Assembly (NCBI GenBank): GCA_020746105.1
Contig: CM036617.1
Span: 16,552,037-16,616,036, forward strand
DNA from: Trogon surrucura
Taxonomy: Eukaryota; Chordata; Aves; Trogoniformes; Trogonidae
DNA: 64,000 bases
Direction: 5' to 3'
The notes beneath the pieces were generated by a model that did not search any database, had not been told where the DNA came from, and saw only the letters and a list, made by a program, of their open reading frames with translations. Shown here piece by piece: positions 1 through 13,359 of this stretch. Within the stretch, counting starts at the first letter, position 1. Each line of letters starts with the position of its first letter. The position numbers and the translations under genes were made by a program.

Positions 1-385
1 CTCATCCAGCCTGACCTTGAACACTTCCAGGGATGAGGCATCCACAAATTCTCTGAGCAACATGTTCCAGTGTCTCACCACCCTCATAGTGAAGAACTTC
101 TTCCTAATGTCCAATCTAAATCTACCCTGCTCCAGTTAAAATCATTGCCCCTCATCCTATTGCTACATGTGCTAAGTCCCTCTACAGATTTCTTGGAGGC
201 CCCCTTCAGGTACTGGAAGCCACTGTAAGGTCTCCCTGGAGCTTTCTCTTCTCCATACTGAACAGATCCAACTCTCTCAGCCTGTCCTCACAGGAGAGGT
301 GCTCCAGTGCCCTCTGATCATCTTTAAGACCTTCCTGTGGACCTGCTCCAACAAGTCCATGTCCTTGTGTTGAGAGCTCCACAGC
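1..385 (-). mobile_element. CR1 LINE fragment, 3' part of ORF2, antisense, cut by window start
   Basis: Reads, on the minus strand, the end of CR1 ORF2. On the + strand the typical blocks appear in order: the GAACACTTCCAGGGATG-like 3' block, AGTGAAGAACTTCTTCCTAATG, then TCTCAGCCTGTCCTCACAGG and GCTCCAACAAGTCCATGTCC. It is diverged and has no long frame. It belongs to the same older group as the copy at 29073-29770. The 3' tail lies left of the window. Confidence 0.85.
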
Positions 386-1320
386 TGCACACTGTACATG
401 AACACCATTGAGAGACTGCAGCATCTTTCCAGTCTATGACCTTCAGGGTGACTGGCAGATTGCTTGTTATCTGTGGAGCAGGTGCAGTGCTCACCTGAGA
501 CTGTATCCATCTCTCTGGATATATGTGCTTGTTATCTGACACATTTGCACATTCCTTACCATGAGTCCTATGCATCTGTGCCCATGATATCATCCGTCAG
601 CAGAGGTACAGCTATAAGAAGATACAGCAACAGGAAACACTTCCGAGATCTGGATTTCCTGAGTTCTGTGTCATGTATCAATACTTATGTATACTTACCC
701 ATTTATGCTGAAAGTTTTTTTGTGAGAATTATGTATACATTACACATTAATGATATATAAGGAATAATGCCACCAAGAATAGAAAGGAGGTACAAATTGA
801 GAATGATTAAAATATGCATATGTTGGTCAGCATTTTTGCTTTAATAGTAGTAGTAATTGCTTTTCTGATTTTTTTTCAGTCAGTAGAGAAATGACATGAG
901 TTAAGGAGTAAGATGATGAAAGTATAAAGTAGGCTGTGTTTGAAGAATCAGACCTATTTGTGAGAATCCAGAGGAAACTTAAATAGAAAAAAGCTCTCAG
1001 AAATAATCATATTCACAAATGTCAGCAGGTTTTAGTTGAAGTAAATACTGTTAGAAAATAAAATAATGTTAAGTTTATATTATTCATACTAAATGGATTC
1101 TAGTTTGTACAAGTATGTATAATGACATGCACTACTTGATTTGGGTTTTTAATACTACCTCCACTGAATATGTCCAAAGATGCACTTTAGAGGACATAGG
1201 TTGTCTCTTTTTTTTTCATGCAGTATTAAGTATTGTACAGTATTCAGTAACCACGTAGTATTTGTATTTTACTCGCTGATCATTGTGTGACTAAATTCTT
1301 TCGATTTCTGTTAATAATAG
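1..1320 (+). other. DYNC2H1: DYNC2H1 intron, left end cut by window
   Basis: This is the intron upstream of the first exon seen. Positions 1-385 are an antisense CR1 piece, described separately. In 386-1320 I see AT-rich unique sequence with no recognisable gene; an open frame at 464-760 has no coding features that I recognise. The 3' end is AT-rich, ending in AATAATAG at 1313-1320. Confidence 0.8.
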
Positions 1321-1396
1321 GGCTGGACCAAGTTTTATGAATTTTCTCTATCTGACCTCCGTGCTGGTTTTGACATTATTGATAGACTCTTTGAGG
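1321..1396 (+). CDS. DYNC2H1: DYNC2H1 internal exon 1 of window (partial gene)
   Basis: DYNC2H1 is the heavy chain of cytoplasmic dynein 2, the ATP-driven motor that carries intraflagellar-transport trains from the ciliary tip back to the base. This exon follows an AG at 1319-1320 and ends before GTAAGT. It reads GWTKFYEFSLSDLRAG and on to DRLFE, a highly conserved stretch behind the sixth AAA module of dynein heavy chains, and it ends in codon phase 1. The split Gly codon is completed by the exon at 3478. I identified the gene from close residue-by-residue agreement with vertebrate DYNC2H1 as I remember it; axonemal and cytoplasmic-1 dyneins differ here. Earlier exons lie left of the window. 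Confidence 0.95.
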
Positions 1397-3477
1397 GTAA
1401 GTCACTTCTTAAGGAGAGATTTGTCACCTCTGTAGCATAACTCCTCTGAATGTCTCTCATTTAAAATTTTTAGAATATGAAAAACTTTCACAGTAATTTT
1501 TATAAATTGATTAATTTGCACGATTATCTCATTTGGAATTTGTAGTGGGGCCATTCTGTTTAAAGGCTGGTTTGAAGGTATTTAGATTTTGCATTTGAAT
1601 CTTCATTGGAACATTGTCAGAAATTGAAACATGTAACCACGTAAGTAGTTCAGAATGACAAGTAGTCTGACACTGAATCAGCTGTGCCTAGGGCTTATTA
1701 GACTTCTCTGCTTGTGGATCCAGACTCTGAGGATATGTCTATATTAGTAAACTGATAAGGGCTGGACAGAAGCTCAGAACTATTCCATGATTAGGTTTAT
1801 TTTTTGCCATATTTAGCAGACTGGCATTCTCGTAGACAGTGACAAGGCATAGCTTGTCTCAGGCAGCAGAGCCTGGAGACTCTTTCCACCAGGTAGAAGG
1901 TACCTTGTTTTGAGGGCAAAAGAGAATTTAGCTGTATGGATGGAAGCCACCTTATGCCATCTGATCTTGAGTTCAGACAGGACCTGTCCCGTTGTACCAT
2001 TAGTAGAGATGTTGCGCAAAGAGCTTTATCTTTCTAAGGTACTCAAGGAAGTGATGAGGTGCCACAAGGCTCATCACCAGTAAGCACAGCTAGGAACAGA
2101 GGGTGCATCATAATTCTGCTTTTGAGAGGTCAGGTAGACCAGTAATTTCTTTATGCCAAGCACTATTCTGCTCAGTTTCTGAGTCCAGAGGAGTAACTAG
2201 GAAATACAGGAGGGCCTGGAAGATGAGGTCTTTGGTCTCAGTTCCTTTCCAGCCTGAGCTTCTGCATATACTGAATAAAAGAACCACATATGAATTGGGT
2301 ATGAATGAATTTTTCCTGTTAAAACTCACTGTTAGATAGAGCCTGCTTCATTGTTCTGTTAAGTAGCATAGTAATTTCTTAATATTAGTTATTATGAAAA
2401 AGGTAATTTCCTTTAAGGTCTTTGCATTTTATGTAACTTCAAAGTAGAGTTAGGAACTGATATTTAGAGATAATTTATGATCATTGACTTAAATGGGATT
2501 TATGGATGAACAGTACTTCTGGAACTAGAATTTAGTTATACAGACTCGAAACATACAGTGGGCTAAAGCAGTTAAAGCATTAACAATTAATGATAGTCAT
2601 TAATCTAATCTAATTACTGTGAAGATAACTTCTCTTATAAAGGAATGACTGAAGTATTTGGAAACAACAGTTGCCACCAGTAAATCCTCCTTAAAGTAAT
2701 TGCTGCTTCCTTTTTTCAAGTGAGTTTAGGTAATACTTTTCCAGCCAAGCTTTTACCTGAGCATGAAGATGACAGGGTATAAGTAGGTCATTGTCCCATG
2801 TGGCTATTTTGGACAACTGCAGTAGAAGGAAGGGGATAATCAGTTACTCTGAATTTCTGAGATATAACTAAGCCAGCGTAATCTAATGATATGATCGATC
2901 TGACAGGGAAACTAATAATAACAAGCTTAGTTTTGTGGGCTGTGTTGTGTGATTTATAATGATTTACAAAGCACCTATCCTGGACCTCTTGGTGTTTGAA
3001 GGATGTGATTTCCAGTAATGTTATCTGTTTTGAGCATGATCTGCTTTTGATTCAGTCGGTATATTTGATGACCTCAGGTGGTACTGTGATACAAAATAGT
3101 GTATGACATTTTGAACAAAGGCAATTTTTTTTATTTCTGACAAAGTAGCTCATAACCAAAATTTTAGTAGCATCATTTCTGAAATGCATTGTAACCAATT
3201 AGTTTATCTACGGTAAAATGCACTTCAGGACTTAAGTAATGTTTCTAATAACTCGTTTTGAAACACAGTAAGCGTTGTTTATCAATGACATGTTCATAAA
3301 CTTGTTGAAGTTTCAGAAATTTTGATTATTTGGTAATATAGAAGAAAAAAAATTAAGAAATTAATTATTTGATCTGTTTGTAGTTTTTTATTTCACTGAA
3401 GAACTGCAATGACAAGAAAAAATGCTTATAATGCAACACTGTCCATTGATACTAAAGTAATACTAATTAATTTATAG
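1397..3477 (+). other. DYNC2H1: DYNC2H1 intron, 2.1 kb, no repeats recognised
   Basis: A GT-AG intron of 2081 bases. It is AT-rich and holds several short chance open frames on both strands (1797-2339). I recognise no mobile element, RNA gene or second gene in it. Confidence 0.8.
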
Positions 3478-3689
3478 GTTCCAAAGATTTTCAGTGGGAA
3501 TTTGTTCATGGCTTGTTTGAAAATGCAATTTATGGAGGTCATGTAGATAATTACTTCGATATGAGGGTTCTTCGGTCCTACTTGGAGCAGCTTTTCAATT
3601 CACGAGTCATTGGCAATTTAAATGCTAGAGGCAAGAAGATGACTAGTTTCCCATGTTCAATCTCTTTACCAAATTCCTGCAGTATTTTG
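3478..3689 (+). CDS. DYNC2H1: DYNC2H1 internal exon 2 of window
   Basis: The acceptor is TTTATAG at 3471-3477 and the donor is GTAGGT at 3690. After completing the split Gly codon, the exon encodes 70 full codons, including QWEFVHGLFENAIYGG, DNYFDMRVLRSYLEQLF and LPNSCSIL. The NAIYGGxxDNYFD motif is a hallmark of the dynein heavy chain C-terminal region, just after the AAA ring. The exon ends in phase 0. The reading frame stays open for about 99 bases into the intron before a stop, so intron retention here would truncate the protein. The middle part (NARGKKMTSFPC) is the least conserved stretch, as in other vertebrates. Confidence 0.96.
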
Positions 3690-5247
3690 GTAGGTATACA
3701 TCTTCTATCACCTATTATAGAAACAAAACTAAGTTATTTTAAAGAATTATTCTTGGAAATAATTCCACAAAGAGTTAAATCCAAATGATACTTGCATTTA
3801 TGTAAGACTTCTTTTATGTGGAGCAGTAATTCATAAATTGTCAGAACTATTCTGCTACTCTGTTCAGTCATTCTCCTTTTTTATGATACCAGATTGGACT
3901 ATGGTGCAGAGCAGCATACCTATGAAGAACTGAGTAAAAGAAATTGGATCAACTTATGACAAAGAAGGATATCGTTACGTAGCACTTTTGTACTGACTGC
4001 TGAACATCCTTGTAATTTCTGGATGAAATAGGAAAACCTAAACGTATCTACTTATGTACAAAATATATCAGCATCTGACATAATCTGCTAACATGCCATA
4101 GAGGGTGTATAACAGTTTAATCGGAGATAAATATAGATTCTGATTCTTTTTTAGTGTAAACAAGAGGGAATTCAGCAGTCTGAAGAACTGATCTTTCCCT
4201 ATCCTTTCACAAACTCTTGTTACTAAGATTCATTTGCATTTCAATATAGGACTCCATATGAGACCTCTGATATGAGTTGATATAAATGAAATTATGCCAG
4301 TTAAAATAAATTGCTGTGGTTTGGAATTCTCTACCTGGATTCTGACTATTTGCATTTTTTTTTTAAACTTTAGTAGTAGTTCGTATAAAGAGGGAAGCAA
4401 TAAACAAACCAACCTGGTCTCTATTCTTGTAGATAATATGATCAAATAGATGAACCTTTCTTCTTACCTGCACTGCATTTAATAACTCTTAATTTGTTAT
4501 AGTTATATGATTATGTATGTGAGAGTTTATACTTTTATATCTTAACTGTTTTCCTACAAGTAAATTTGATTAGTAGAACACAATAATAAAGCTAAGTGTG
4601 ATTATTTTTGCCTTTAAAGCCACAATAAAAGAGATATCCAGCACCATTAGTCTGCCTTGCTCTGCAAGGTCTCTTTCGATTTTGTAAGAGTGGCATCACT
4701 GGTGACTGTTACATTCCAACCACTAGGGATGCTATTCTGCATCTCCAGTGATCAATACAACCTGTTTTTACCTAAACGATTTCACTTTCTTTGAGTGATA
4801 ATGTCTTCATCGATTTGAATAGATGTGAATATTCTCCATTATATAAATATGTATTATATTCTATTATTTGAATTTCAAATGGTAAAAATATTTTTTTCTT
4901 TTTTATATTGTCATTAATCTCACTTTTAAGTTTTCAACAGAAGTATTGTAACTACTTCTCAGAGTCACTCTTAACATATTTTTCTTTTCATTTGATAGCA
5001 TCTCCGTAATCAGAATTGGTTTTTGCTCCTTTTGAGTGGAAACATTATATAAAAGAATTTGGTTTTTATGAATAAACAAATCTATAAGTAAGATTGCCAA
5101 GATAGCTCATGTGTTATATACTTAATCTCTGTATTATTCTGTCCATTTAATGAAATTCCTATCAGCATACACTATTAATTTTATGAGCTGAATAAAAAGT
5201 TCCCACAGAACCGAAGAGAATATGTTTATACTTTTCTTCTAATGCAG
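3690..5247 (+). other. DYNC2H1: DYNC2H1 intron, 1.6 kb, no repeats recognised
   Basis: A GT-AG intron of 1558 bases, AT-rich throughout, with T-rich runs near 4358 and 4890. No recognisable element or gene. Confidence 0.8.
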
Positions 5248-5352
5248 GATTATCGTAATATTATTGAAAGCCTTCCAGAAGATGATAAACCTGACTTTTT
5301 TGGCCTACCTGCTAATATTGCCCGTTCATCACAACGTATGATCAGTTCCCAG
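5248..5352 (+). CDS. DYNC2H1: DYNC2H1 internal exon 3 of window
   Basis: A 105-base phase-0 exon of 35 codons, bounded by AATGCAG and GTAAAG. It reads DYRNIIESLPEDDKP, then FFGLPANIARSSQRMISSQ. The FGLPANI motif is shared by nearly all dynein heavy chains and follows the AAA6 lid. The next exon continues the helix in frame although it lies 21.6 kb away. Confidence 0.96.
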
Positions 5353-6258
5353 GTAAAGTTACATTTATCATTGACTTCTTTTCTGTGTCCAGTATAAGCT
5401 AGTCAGTTTTGGTGACCAAATTCTAATATAATAATTTGGCAGGTAGAATATGGGTAACATTTTATGCATTTTCTGAAAGAGAAATTCTGAAGAAGTTTTC
5501 CAGTCATCAGAATTCTATATATACTATTAGAAAGGTGAAGTTTCCTAAAAATAAAAAAAAAGAACTTGTCCTCAGTGGAGAATAGCATATAACTACTTAG
5601 GCATGTCATAATGAAATTCTCTACATAATGAAAAGTAGGCTCCAGGGGTTTGTAGATCTTAGTTTAAAAAATCAGTAATTTAAAACATTTCCATTATCAA
5701 TTAGGCAATAATCAAAGATTTTTCACCAATTTGTTTTAGAGTTGTATGTAGAAGTCTCAGCTTGGGTAAGTGGCCTGGGTCACCTGTTTTCCTGGGTACT
5801 ATTAATTGCACAGCTGCGGAATCCTTTGTGGAGCCTTTGTCTTGCTCACCTCATAACTTCAATAGAAGTTGGTCTAAGAAGGGAAAAGATTGAGTTATCT
5901 GAACTCTGGATGTCTTCATCATCGATATACTGTTTGGTTTGTTGGAAAAAACGTTTTGGTTGCCAATATTTTGTCACTTCCCTTAAGTGTCAATTCAGTT
6001 GCTTAAATCTTGGAATCTTGCGTCATCTGGAGATGACATCTACTAGGAGCTGCCAGATAGGACATAGGACCCAAATGAATAAGTTTCCTTGTTTGGCCAG
6101 CAACTGGAAGTCAGGGGCAGAATGGTGCTAGAAGGCATTGCTAGAAGCAACTGATTCTCACTGCTTGTGTATTCTGATCCAGTAGAATATGGATTTGGAG
6201 CTCCTGTGTTGTATCTCTCTATTCATAACATATTCTTCAAAAACATAGTCTCAAATTG

Positions 6259-6560
6259 AATTATAGAATCATATGATAGAATCATATCATAGAATCATTT
6301 CGGTTGGAAAAGATCTTTAAGATCATTGAGTTCAACCGTTAACACTGCCAAGCCCACCACTAAACCATGTGCATCAGCACCACATCTACATGCCTTTTAA
6401 ACACCTGCAGGGATGGTGACTTGAGCACTTCCCTGGGCAGCTTGTTCAAGGTGCTTCACAACCCTTTCTGTGAAGAGGTTTTTCCTAACACCCATTCTAA
6501 ACCTCCCCTGGCATAACTTGATGCCATTTCCTCTTGTCCTCTCTCTTGTTACTCGGAAGA
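6259..6560 (-). mobile_element. CR1 LINE 3' end, antisense
   Basis: Starts with four degenerate copies of the CR1 tail octamer (TAGAATCATA type) and continues with TTTCGGTTGGAAAAGATCTT and the block that encodes the last residues of ORF2 (a minus frame ending near 6397). It is 5'-truncated at about 6560, as most CR1 insertions are. Confidence 0.88.
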
Positions 6561-7045
6561 AGCCACTGAACCTATCATGTGTAACAACTGAGTTGTGCCA
6601 CTCTGGCCTAGAGTCTAGGGAGGTCAACTAGGGGGTGGCTGTACCACCCATAGTAATGCTTGTAGGTAGATGAAAGCCCACCTTTAGTTTTTTCAGGTTT
6701 CCTGGATGTTCTAATACCTTTTAGCTCAAATATGGGTCGGCTTTATGGCCTTGAGACAAAGCTTAAATTCTTCATTGTGGGGTTTTTTTTTATTGATTTT
6801 AGTTAAGTCTGAATGTGAGCACAATTGCTTTGTAAGCACAGTACAGATCTTCAGCTAGTGATTAACACAGTTCATTTGACTGATCAGAAAACATGAAAGT
6901 TGATTGAATTGAGAGTTTTATATCAGAGCTGTGAAGTGAACCAGGCTATATATCAAGACTCTCTTCAATTTTCTGCACAGCCTTAGCATGCAGTCTTATA
7001 TAAATATAAGGACAAGTTACAGGAATTAAAAACCAAAAAAGACTA

Positions 7046-7106
7046 AATCATAGAATCACAGAATACCAGGTTGGAAGGAACCTCGAGGGTCATCTGTTCC
7101 AATCTT
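7046..7106 (-). mobile_element. CR1 LINE 3' end, very short, antisense
   Basis: Only the tail octamers (CATAGAATCACAGAAT) and about 45 bases of 3' UTR (GGTTGGAAGGAACCTCGAGG) remain. It is an extreme 5' truncation. Confidence 0.75.
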
Positions 7107-9999
7107 TCTTGACAAAACCAATTGGAAGTTCCTTTTAATTGTAAATCCCTATAATTTCAGAATTTAGAATTACATTTAAAAAAAAAGTAATTAATTGCTT
7201 GCTCACACTGACCTAAAAAGGGCTCCATGCAAATATTTTTTACTGGTATAAGAATTTTGATCTGTTTAAAAGAAAATAAGATTGTCTCTGAGTACTGCAT
7301 TTGGTGAATATTAAATATTATACTGGAAAATTTGTTTAAATACATCTGTTCAATTCATAGCTGTGTTTTGTTTTATTAATAGCATCTGAAACTATAAAGC
7401 TATATAAAACCAAATCATTAAGATGAGGGTGTGTAGGGTAATATGCTAAACTCAAGAACTCCTCTGTTACAGAAACAAAAAATACACCAAGACTCGATGT
7501 GTTAAATAGTTTTACATAAACATCAACTTTAAACGCTTTTGTTTCTGTCAGATACACTGTAGACTGCTGATTGTTTTATTTATTTCAACTATGCTTATAT
7601 AACTTAAGAGCTGCAGTTGTGAAAAATGCTGGTATTTGAAAATCAGTCCTTAGTTAACCTCCACAAAAGCAGAAGAAATTCAGAGTTCCTATGTGAAGGG
7701 AAATAAGTAATGATCAAATTTAGATGCAGACTTTCACTCTGCTGAACTGGTCTGTCATTGATTATAATCTGTAAACCATGGATTTTAATCTTGAAATTAC
7801 AAGACTGTTGCAGTTCTTCTTTGGCCTTTTTTATCATATCAGAGATTTCCTCATCCTTTCCATAACAGATTGTGGTACTTTTTTAAATCCTAGACAATTT
7901 AAGTAAAAGAAATGGGAGATTTTTCTTGAACTGTGTTTCTGCCTAACCATGAGTCCTACTCCCATTCCGTATTTGACACCTTGGCAGCTATTTTAGCCCT
8001 GTAGGTGATCCCACGGTTCACAATGTGCAGCTGAGTGATTGCCTTCTAACAGGAGTGTTTTTCATAAATCCATTCCCAAGCTAAAGCAGAGAAAAACTGA
8101 ATGAATAAGCGAGTGAGAAACAAATTGCTACCAGCTCAGTTGCCATGTCACGAGCACCAGAAAGGTGAAATTTAATACTCTGTCCATTGCTTCACTGATT
8201 CTGTGCTAAGTATGTGGCATATTCTCTTAAAATTTATGTCTACAATCCTTTATAATTTGTCATCTACTAGCTGTTGTCACTTCTCAGTCTGTATTTTTAT
8301 TAACTTCTTGTTTATGCAGAGATGCCCAGAATTATGTCATCTACACCACTGAACTCAGGATTAGGGCAAGTAGGTTCTTCTGAATCATATATACTTGTTA
8401 CTTGTTTAAACCAACTGCCAGTAATTTCAATTCACATTTAGGGTCCAAGATTTAAAACAATCATTCAGATATGCATTGACTTAAGGTAAATTGTAATTAA
8501 CAATCTGTTATTCCTTCAAAGACTTTTAAGATAAGTATTAAAACAGGTCACATTGCTCTTTTCTATTAACCATGAAGATAAATTAATGTAGTTCTATTAC
8601 AAGAAATCTGATATTTTATGACATCATTTCACTACAGATTATGGGATATTTAGATAATGGAAATGTATATTTTTATAGACCTTCTGTGAATATTATTTAT
8701 TTTTCATGTATAGGAGTGATAGTTTGTATTGCTACAGCAACATACTTTGCTGTAGCAGAAATTTGCTGCAGCACAATGCAGTGTTCTGCAGTCATGCAGA
8801 GATCTCTTCTGTAACCTACTGCATTGCTAATATTTGGGTAAACCTAAAACAGCACTAAAAAGAAATGGACTTTTTTCAATAACTTTGCAAATATTGATTA
8901 TATTCACAGCTTATTTTTTTTTTTCCAGCAGAGAGTTTCAGTTCTAATTTAAGATCTGAATATCACTAGGTATATTATTTTAGTATTGATAACTACTAAT
9001 TGAATGGTTAGAAATTGTCTTACAATAGTATAATTCAGAGAGTATTAATACTGCATGCTTACTGGAAAGAACCATTTTTTTAAAAAGAAAATATTTGGCT
9101 TAAGTAGATGTGATCTTTTCAAAAACATGACTTACATTTTTTTCCGAGTTTTGTCTTTAGTTGCTTTATGTAGGTAGAGCAAGGAAAATTTTTAGAGACT
9201 GAGTTTCTAGAGTTTGCTGTGGCTCTTTGGTTCTGCCTTACCTACTGTTACCACAAGCCTTTGACACAACATCCCTTAGGTTGAATATGGTCATGAATAA
9301 TCTCTCATCTCCTGCTACATTCTCTCTGCAGAATAGTGCAGTTAAAATAGAGAACTCAGCTGACAGTGCAACTGCAGGAGTCAGCATAGCTCATCCTGTC
9401 TGTTTTACACCAGGTAGAGATTTTCTGTACAGCTGCAGCTTAGGTTTCCTCATGCTCAGCAAGAGTCCTCGCTACTCATTTACAATCATGCTCCTTTCTT
9501 CTGACCTGATAAACACTGTATTTTTGCCTGCATGTTGGCCTGTATTCAGGTGCTTTAATTTCCCAGCCTAACTGATCATCAGTGATTAGAGCAGTCAGGA
9601 TATACCGAAGTTTGCTTTCAGTGTCCTGTGGGTGAGAAGAGTCTGTGATTTGTATCTACCTCCAGTCACCTTCTTGCAAAGTGGGCTTTTGTCTCTGGTG
9701 TACTTGTCTTTTACTCTTGGAACTGTAGTTCTGTCCTTTATATGAACCAATTTCATCCTGTATTATAGTTTTGTTAGAACCATACATAAAGTGTTTCAGT
9801 CAAAGTAACATTTATCATATGTGATAAATAGAATTTTTGCAGACTGAAATGGATGGGCCTGTGTATGTATTTTTACGCCTTGGAAAAGCAGTAAGAGCCA
9901 TGTTGTTCTGTGCATGCTTTAGCATACCTGCAGTTAATATGTTTTATTGCCAGTAACCACTCTAGGAAGACGAAATGAAAATGCAGAGCCACTGTTTTT

Positions 10000-10325
10000 G
10001 TCTCCCTCCTTTTTTTTGCACAGCAGACTCAAGTCATTACCGGCACACCTTAGAGGGCATAACGTTTAAAAGAGGGGAGCTGTTTGAAGATTTGGTTTTA
10101 TTCTCATTATCTTACTCTCATTTGATTGGTAGTAAATTAAATTAATTTCCCCAAGTCAGAGCTGTTTTGCTCATGACGGTAATTGCTGAGTGATCTCAAT
10201 GCTTTTATCTTGACCCACGAGCCTTTTGTTATGTTTTCTCCCCTCTGTCCTTCTGAGGAGGGGAGTAATAGAGCTGCTTTAGTGGGCACCTTGCCATCAG
10301 CCAAGGTCAACCCATCACGTCTTCA
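10000..10325 (+). mobile_element. LTR-like fragment of an old bird endogenous retrovirus
   Basis: The last ~130 bases (TCTTGACCCACGAGCCTTTT, a pyrimidine-rich stretch, GGAGGGGAGTAATAGAGC, GTGGGCACCTTGCCATCAGC, GGTCAACCCATCACG) follow the 3' end pattern of a common bird ERV LTR as I remember it. The copy at 31290-31770 has the matching GGGAGTGATTGAGTGGCTTT and GTGGGCACCTGGC. No internal viral genes are next to it, so it is either a solo LTR or a fragment. The left edge is uncertain. Confidence 0.5.
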
Positions 10326-11563
10326 AAGTGCTTAAGGCCACCGCAAATGTAAAATAATCCTTTGAACTTTGGGTTGTTGAACAGTCAACAGACTGTAGCT
10401 TCTTACCAATTTTTCAGTGTAATACTATAAAAGTGTTTAATTGTAGATTTTATATGGCAGTGGAAAATGTTGAGCTGTGAATCCTTATGACTTCAGATAA
10501 GTGGATCCCAGTTCACTTCTTTTGAGGTTACCGGGAGTATTTCTCCTCCTGTAATTTCTCCTTTATTATTGTATAGCTTCTGTAATTTCTGTTTTGTCAT
10601 TTTATTTACTTTTGAAACAGACTAGTAATACTCTGCAGTTCTGATGGTTCAGATTTTGCAACAAAATTACTTGCTTTAAGAACCTGTTTAAGACAAATTT
10701 TGTAGTCTTAAATATAAGCCAAATCTGACTAGTATTTTCTGTGTCAGGATAGAGGATGTAGGGTAATTTAATTTTCCCAGATACATTTCTCTCAAATGCA
10801 GCTGCATGTATGTCTTCGTCTTTTTGTCTCAATGTGAGTCATGGGAATCACTCTCGCTTCTCCCAGTTGGAAACTAATGTTTATTATCTAGAAGTGATTG
10901 CACAAGGATGGTTCCTTGAGATTCTCCTTTTTCTTTTAATCATAAATATTTATCTCAGCTCTTATCATAACTGACCCTGCTTTCCTGTTCCATCTGACTA
11001 ATCTCAAACTGTCTTCATGGAATCCATCTCGTACTCATGGAGGCACCATAAGGAGTTGAACAATTCCTGTAACTTTAATGGACTTCTGCATATTACTAAC
11101 AAGAGAACTGAGTTGCTGTTTGACATATTTAAAAGAATGCCTTCGCCATCAAGTTATACTCTGGGTGCTTTCTTCCTTGGACTTTGATCATCTCTGCCTG
11201 ACAAACCTAGCTTGAAGCTCTGCTTACTAGTAGCAAGCCTGTTGACACTCTTGTTACACTCTGTCATACGGATTCCATCTGCATCTAGTTGTCAATCTTT
11301 CTCAAACCAAGTGCCTGTACAGCCATAAGAGCCAAAGTCACGTTTGTGAAATCCCAGCTCTGCAATCAAGTGTTGGGACCTGGTTGCGTGGTCACATGCA
11401 TCCATTCTGTCCCATCCCCTTCACTAGCAGAACTGGGGAGAACACAACCTGAGACCCAATGTCTGTAGTCACCTGCCTCTTCCTCTGAATGACACTGGTT
11501 CTGACCCATGAGTCAGGCTCAGGTAAGCCCACATTGTGACAGAAATTTGTCCTCCTCGTTTGG

Positions 11564-12226
11564 AATCATAGAATCATTTTGGCTGGAAAAGACCTATAAG
11601 ATCACCATGTCCAACTGTTATCTAACTCTACCAGGCACACTTCTAGACTGTGCCCCTGAGCACCATATCTAAATGACTTTTCAGTACATCCAAGAATAGC
11701 GATTCAACCACATCCCCGGGCAGCCTGTTCCAGTCTCTGGTAACCCTTTCAGTGCCAAAGCTTTTCCTAATGTCTAACCTAAACCTCCCCTGGTGTAACT
11801 TGAGGCCACTTCCTCTTGTCCTGTGGATTGTAACCAACAATCCAACCCCCACCTGTCTACAACCTCTTTTCAGGTAGTTATGGAGAGCAAGAAGGTCATC
11901 CCTCAGCCTCCTCTTCTTCAGACAAAACAATCTCAGTTCCCTCAGCTACTCCTCATAAACCTTACTCTCAAGACCCTTCACCAGCTCCATTGCCCTTCTC
12001 TGGACCTGTTCCAGCACCTTGATGTCTTTTTTATACTGCAGCGCCCAAAACTGAACTCAGTACTCAAGGTGCAGCCTCACCAGTGCTGAGTACAGGGGCA
12101 CGATCACGTCCCTGGTCCTGCTGGCCACACTATTTCTGATACAGACCAGGATGCTGTTGACCTTCTTGGCCACCTGGGCACACTGCTGGCTCATGTTCAG
12201 CCAGGCACTTGTTTCTGCAGTCGCAC
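11564..12226 (-). mobile_element. CR1 LINE 3' part, about 660 bases, antisense
   Basis: Begins with the tail (AATCATAGAATCATTTTGGC) and runs through the 3' UTR and the last ~200 codons of ORF2. The minus frame 11643-11930 still reads [20 protein letters not shown], the conserved end of CR1 ORF2. On the + strand the last clear block is GCACACTGCTGGCTCATG, near 12180. Confidence 0.9.
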
Positions 12227-13359
12227 ATCTGCAGGTGAAGGAACCTTCTTGCTGGAAGTCATGGAATTAGCCCCATATTTATCAGTATGGACATAGTCTT
12301 TTGGGTAGTCTTTACAGAATGGCAACTAAGCTAACATAACAGCTGACATATTTTCTTTACTAAGGATGATATTCATCTAACAGAGCTTTATTTTGTCAGT
12401 TAAGTGCCTAGTCTGATGGTTGTCATGGCTTCCTGGATATTTAAATCCATCTCCAAATTATAACTTATTCCTGCCTGCCGTACAGTGAATTATGTAGACC
12501 TGTGAAATCTGTTTCCTTCACTAATACTGCGTTCAGTTGGTATTTAGTATTTCTTAAGGTATCTCCTCTGTTAATATAAAATACTTCATTTAGATGTTAT
12601 TCTTTAATGTATTTTTCACAAGTCAATGATATTTTAAAAATAGATTTTGTGGAATTTTATTTGTGAAATAAAATTGTATCTTTGAAATGCACAGAGAGGT
12701 TCTGTCAGCTTTGTAGTTGAAGTCTTAGAAGATTTTTTTTTTAATCCTACTAGAAAAGGCTTGTGATGTATATATTGATTCAAGCCATTTCAAATTCCCC
12801 TGATCAGTATTGGAATAATTTCCTGCGAGATTGTTTTTCTTTTAAATCTCTAGGTACTCTGATAGAAAAATTGATAAGCCCAATTCAAAGACAACTGAAG
12901 TTAAAAAAAAAGAAGCCCCATGTAATTCGTCTCACCTAACTTGAATCATACGAATATTAGCCACCTCAGTTTAAGTAGATACCGATTATTTTGTCACTAA
13001 AGAAAGAGGAACAGCTACAGGGAATATTTCTGCCATTCTTAGAAGGCCATCTAAAATAAGGAGGTAAATCACCTTTTGGAAACACCTGTTTCTTTCCATT
13101 GAACTTTGGATCAAGCTCTGTAATAATCTCAACAGCATTTCTAAAAATTGTATAATGAATATTTTAATGACCTTTTAGGACATGAAAGAAAACTGCCATA
13201 ACTGACAGGTTGTTGGTTGTGCAGAAATGGGAGGATTTCTCTTCTGCTGGTAGCTGGATTATTTGAAAATCAGATAATAATTAGAACAGGGATTGAAACA
13301 CAGTTGTTAAGACATTTTTTTAAAAAATAATTAAAAAATATAATGCCATCTTAAGTTAA

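Noticed and set aside
3690-3788. Extension of the DYNC2H1 exon past its donor
   Set aside because: The GTAGGT donor is good, the protein matches up to it, and the next exon joins in frame. The extension is only read-through of intron.
5742-6131. 129-codon + strand ORF in the large intron
   Set aside because: No domain, no splice or start context, and a mixed Cys/Trp-rich composition typical of chance frames.
9227-9571. 114-codon + strand ORF
   Set aside because: No recognisable family or repeat, and no coding context. It is possible but unsupported.
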